From CAZJYI01 sp964550025 (GTDB lineage Bacteria; Verrucomicrobiota; Kiritimatiellia; UBA8416; CAYOBW01), in the NCBI GenBank assembly GCA_964550025.1, contig CAZJYI010000051.1, positions 1-64,000 of the forward strand: a stretch of DNA of 64,000 nucleotides, in the 5' to 3' direction. The translations under genes were made by a program, and so were the position numbers. Shown piece by piece: positions 61,257-64,000 of this stretch (position 1 is its first letter; the number at the start of each line of letters is the position of its first letter). Below the pieces are notes generated by a model. The model made no database searches. It was not told the origin of the DNA and saw only the letters and a program-made list of their open reading frames with translations.

Positions 61257-62369
61257 ATGAGAGTTGATCCCCGGTTGATTGCCGCGCTGTGTGCCGCGCT
61301 GGTCATCGCGCCCGCGCGGGCGCAGGAGGGGGCCGAAACAGGCACCGGAGCCGTCGTGTCCCGCCTGCGGCAGACGTACGACGGCGAGCTCGCCAAGATC
61401 GAGGCGTCCCGTCGAGAGACAGTCAAACAGCTTCACGACAAGTATCTCCTCTCGCTCGATCGGCTTGAGAAGGCGATGCAGGAAGCCGGTCGGCTGGTGG
61501 TCATCATGGCCGTTCGCAAAGAACGCGAACGGTACAGTGCCGACAAGTCGCTGCCGACGCCGGTCGGAAAAGACGACGCGCCGGAACTGACGGCCATGTG
61601 CCGCAATTTCGTTTCCGCCGTCGGCGCGGAGGAGCTGAGCAGCGCGCAGAAGACCGCTACCCTGGCGAGCCAATACGACCGCTCCCTCTCCGCGCTGCAG
61701 GAACGCTACACGCGTGAGGGCAAGTACGACCTGGCGCTGAAGGTGAAGGAAGAACGCGACGCGGCCCGCGCCAGACCGGAAGTCACGGCGGCGGAGTTCA
61801 CGATGGCGGACGCTGAGTCGAGACGCGAGGCCGAGAAGGCAGCCGCCGCCCAGGCCGCGCCCGCTGCGCCCGCCGCCCCTGCCACGGCGTTCGAGGGCAG
61901 CGCCGAGGAGCGCATCACCAGCCGCTACGCGACGTTTCGCGATGCCATCACCGGTGAGGACTGGAAGACGGCCATTGGCATCGTGAATCCGTACGTGATC
62001 AGGAAGCGCGGCGAGGAATCGGTCAAGCTGCAGATGCAGTTCGTGCTGCCGATTCTGAAAGTGGCGAAGGCCTTTGGCACCGTGATCCAGCCCGGAACCG
62101 TTTCGCTTTACGAGGACAACACGCGCGCCCGGCTTGAGACGCGCGTCTGGGCCGACGGCCGTTGGAAGACGGGCAAGCCGACTTTCTGGAGCGAGGTGGA
62201 CGGCGACTGGTACATTGAACTCCGGGCACCGGCCGCGGGTACCCAGCCCGACGGCGGAGATGACGACGGGGGCGAGCGCCGAGGGCCCGGCGAACGCCGC
62301 GGACCAGGAGAACGCCGCGGACCGCTTGGCGGGCGCCGGGGGCCGCCGTGGCGTACTCGGAAAGAGTAG
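61257..62369 (+). CDS. Exported protein of unknown function with GERRGP repeats
   Basis: The ATG at 61257 is chosen for GGAGAAG upstream. This gives 370 residues with a signal peptide (LIAALCAALVIAPARA). Residues 35-200 are helical and charged (YDGELAKIEASRRETVKQLHDKY, LSALQERYTREGKYDLALKVKEERD). An Ala/Pro linker leads to an alpha+beta domain (about 235-340; ITSRYATFRDAI, WKTGKPTFWSEVDGDWYIEL). The tail has three GERRGP units, then a basic end. I do not recognise the family; similar long helical exported proteins are common in PVC bacteria. Confidence 0.75.
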   Translation: MRVDPRLIAALCAALVIAPARAQEGAETGTGAVVSRLRQTYDGELAKIEASRRETVKQLHDKYLLSLDRLEKAMQEAGRLVVIMAVRKERERYSADKSLPTPVGKDDAPELTAMCRNFVSAVGAEELSSAQKTATLASQYDRSLSALQERYTREGKYDLALKVKEERDAARARPEVTAAEFTMADAESRREAEKAAAAQAAPAAPAAPATAFEGSAEERITSRYATFRDAITGEDWKTAIGIVNPYVIRKRGEESVKLQMQFVLPILKVAKAFGTVIQPGTVSLYEDNTRARLETRVWADGRWKTGKPTFWSEVDGDWYIELRAPAAGTQPDGGDDDGGERRGPGERRGPGERRGPLGGRRGPPWRTRKE

Positions 62370-62411
62370 CACGCGGAGGGTCCCGCGGCCGACCCGCCGG
62401 GCGAAGACAGG

Positions 62412-62693
62412 ATGAAACCGCTGATAAAACGCTATTTCGCCCTGAGTGCGCTGACGATAGGATTCGGTTCGCTGGCGGCCGTCTGGGGGACACTCTCGAT
62501 CGTCCGCTTCATCAACGATCCGATCGCCGACGGCGAGCCGACCCTGGCCCAGATGACCAAAGGCATTGTGCTGCCGCATTTCTGCGCGCTCGTAGGGCTC
62601 GGCATTGCCGTGTACGGACTGATCCTGTTCGTGAAAGCGCTGGTGTTCACCAGCGAATACCTGCATCGCCGTCGCATGTCCACGCGTGGCTGA
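62412..62693 (+). CDS. Small two-helix membrane protein
   Basis: This 93-residue protein has two predicted membrane helices (YFALSALTIGFGSLAAVWGTL and LPHFCALVGLGIAVYGLILFV) and basic ends (HRRRMSTRG). No family recognised. It lies 42 bases after the previous gene and 63 before the exosortase gene, so the three may be co-transcribed. Confidence 0.65.
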   Translation: MKPLIKRYFALSALTIGFGSLAAVWGTLSIVRFINDPIADGEPTLAQMTKGIVLPHFCALVGLGIAVYGLILFVKALVFTSEYLHRRRMSTRG

Positions 62694-62756
62694 CCTCGCC
62701 GAATGCCCACGCTGCTTCTTTACGCGCTTGGCATTTGGCGGTATCCTTGTCGCTGT

Positions 62757-64000
62757 ATGGAATTGATCAAAAAGCTGGGGAAAGTGCAGCGGGTCGTGTT
62801 TCTGGCCGGCGTGGCGCTGCTGGCGGTTTGGATGCTGCTGCACTTCCGGGTGCTCGTAGGTACCCAGAACGGCTTCATCCGCTTCTTCCTGACGCTCGTC
62901 CTGGCCGGCGCCATCCTGCTTCGCAAGAAGCGGCCGCGTGCCTACGGGGATGGTGGCCCGGCGGGCATTGTGGCCCGCAAACCGCTGTGCCCCCCATCGG
63001 CCGTTCCCGTTGTGGCGCTCTTCGGCGCCGCGGGGGCGATCGCCGGCCTCGTGTTCGGTATCCGCCAAATGGAGTGGCTGGGACTCCTGTGCCTGCTGTT
63101 CGCCTGTCTGCAATGGTCGCTCCCCGGCCAGTACTCGCGCGACGGCCTCCTGGCACTGCTGCTCCTCTACTGGGCGCACCCCCTTCCCGGATTCGTCTTC
63201 GGCACGTTCCAACTCGCGATGCAGCGCTGGTCGGTCGGAATCACGGAGTGGTTCCTGCACCTGTGCAACGTCCGCGTATGGGCCGACGGCTTCGTCCTCC
63301 ACACCGGCCTCGCTACCTACGAGGTGCCCCAGTGGTGCAGCGGCATGCGAACCGCGACCACCGTGTTCCTCCTCGCGCTCGGGCTGGGCATTCTCAGGCG
63401 CATGCGCTGGTATGTGTGCCTCGCGTTCGTGCTGCTGGCCCTGGCCCAGGCCCTCATGCTGAACGTGTTCCGTATCGCGGCGTTGGTCGCCTACGGGGCC
63501 TACAGCGACCCGACCGCGAGTTTCAGCTATCTGCACAACACCGCCGGCATCATTGTATTCGGCGGTATCGTTCTCGTCTACGGTGAGCTCGCCCTCTGGC
63601 GTTGGTACCGGCAGAGACGCGTCCAGCGCCGGCGTGACCTCAATCCGGAACGCATGGACGTGCTGCGGGAGTACCCGCCGTTCTGGCGCCTGCTGGTCCA
63701 CGTCCGCTTCTACATCTTCTTCGCCCTCCTGGCGATCGCGTTCGTGTCGGCCCTCGTGTACAGGAGCCGCTCCTACCACCGCGCGGAAATGATCAAGGAG
63801 GTCGCCGTGGGGCTGCGGGAGGCCGGACGCCTTGGCAAGGCTGAGCAGGCGGCCTCGCTCGTGAGCGGATTGGTCCCCGACGATACGGAGTGGGCGCTGC
63901 TGCTGGTGCGACTCATGCTGATCCGGCACAAGTACCAGGAGGTCCTCGCCGCCGTCGACCGCATTCCTGACGAGGGGGAAAACACGGCCACGGAGAAGAA
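62757..64000 (+). CDS. Exosortase-family membrane transpeptidase, 3' end outside window
   Basis: The ATG at 62757 opens a frame that stays open to the window end (414 residues seen). About eight membrane helices are followed by the exosortase triad: Cys194 in QWCSGMRT, Arg239 in NVFRIAAL and His260 in HNTAGII. Exosortases cut the C-terminal PEP-CTERM-type sorting signal of exported proteins and are tied to exopolysaccharide loci. After residue 290 comes a further domain with one more membrane helix (FYIFFALLAIAFVSALVY) and TPR-like helices (VGLREAGRLGKAEQAASLVSGL). That extends past the size of plain exosortases. No PEP-CTERM substrate is visible in the window. Confidence 0.88.
   Translation, partial: MELIKKLGKVQRVVFLAGVALLAVWMLLHFRVLVGTQNGFIRFFLTLVLAGAILLRKKRPRAYGDGGPAGIVARKPLCPPSAVPVVALFGAAGAIAGLVFGIRQMEWLGLLCLLFACLQWSLPGQYSRDGLLALLLLYWAHPLPGFVFGTFQLAMQRWSVGITEWFLHLCNVRVWADGFVLHTGLATYEVPQWCSGMRTATTVFLLALGLGILRRMRWYVCLAFVLLALAQALMLNVFRIAALVAYGAYSDPTASFSYLHNTAGIIVFGGIVLVYGELALWRWYRQRRVQRRRDLNPERMDVLREYPPFWRLLVHVRFYIFFALLAIAFVSALVYRSRSYHRAEMIKEVAVGLREAGRLGKAEQAASLVSGLVPDDTEWALLLVRLMLIRHKYQEVLAAVDRIPDEGENTATEK

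Noticed and set aside
61203..63929. 908-codon minus-strand open frame under the exported proteins and exosortase
   Set aside because: High-G+C antisense artefact. The plus strand shows signal peptides and a complete exosortase triad.

Overview
The window is about 63% G+C and densely coded, with long intergenic repeat tracts. The mix of genes points to an anaerobic or facultative, metagenome-type bacterium of the PVC group (Kiritimatiellota, Lentisphaerota or Verrucomicrobiota). That mix is an Mrp-linked membrane [NiFe] hydrogenase, an exosortase, a GH29 fucosidase, a caspase–FGE fusion, a giant RHS protein, tandem PAS hybrid kinases and heptanucleotide repeat arrays. The taxon is an inference: no rRNA or tRNA gene was seen.

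Layout. Bases 1-489 hold the end of an unknown gene. Bases 510-4264 (minus strand) hold the most novel system, a three-gene, translationally coupled operon. It encodes a radical SAM/SPASM enzyme, a Tat-lipoprotein-like peptide with nine Cys-Leu repeats (mostly PQPCL), and a B12-binding radical SAM enzyme fused to a protein-isoaspartate-methyltransferase-like domain. This looks like a RiPP-type pathway acting on a repetitive exported lipoprotein. A HEAT-repeat gene diverges from it (4446-6065). Bases 6299-12114 are a molybdate/tungstate-type ABC operon with a two-domain binding protein and its own TonB-dependent receptor. Bases 12569-14524 encode a caspase–GYF–FGE fusion. A repeat-rich gap follows, then a NarL-type two-component pair (15218-17489) and a Gfo/Idh/MocA protein.

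Bases 18711-27753 are a type I restriction island. It holds hsdM with its own HTH, a DUF1016 nuclease, a Y1 (RAYT) transposase fused to a DprA-like domain and carrying four REP palindromes inside its coding sequence, hsdS, the wreck of a KAP NTPase gene, hsdR, and the tail of a YgjP-like peptidase gene. Bases 28696-41328 are one long operon for a group 4 (Mbh-like) [NiFe] hydrogenase. It combines a full Mrp antiporter module, the hydrogenase core, a maturation protease, and an FAD/NAD(P)H-plus-ferredoxin module of the sulfhydrogenase beta/gamma type. A ferritin-like gene follows on the other strand.

The right part (42262-64000) has two hybrid histidine kinases, a 2258-residue beta-helix/CARDB/RHS/Kelch protein, a HigBA-like toxin-antitoxin pair, an AAA+ ATPase, an alpha-L-fucosidase, an MtfA-like peptidase, three unknown exported or membrane proteins, and an exosortase cut by the window edge.

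Many of the larger gaps hold palindromes or tandem arrays built from short degenerate units (often 7 bp). These form several dispersed families and are a distinctive trait of this genome.
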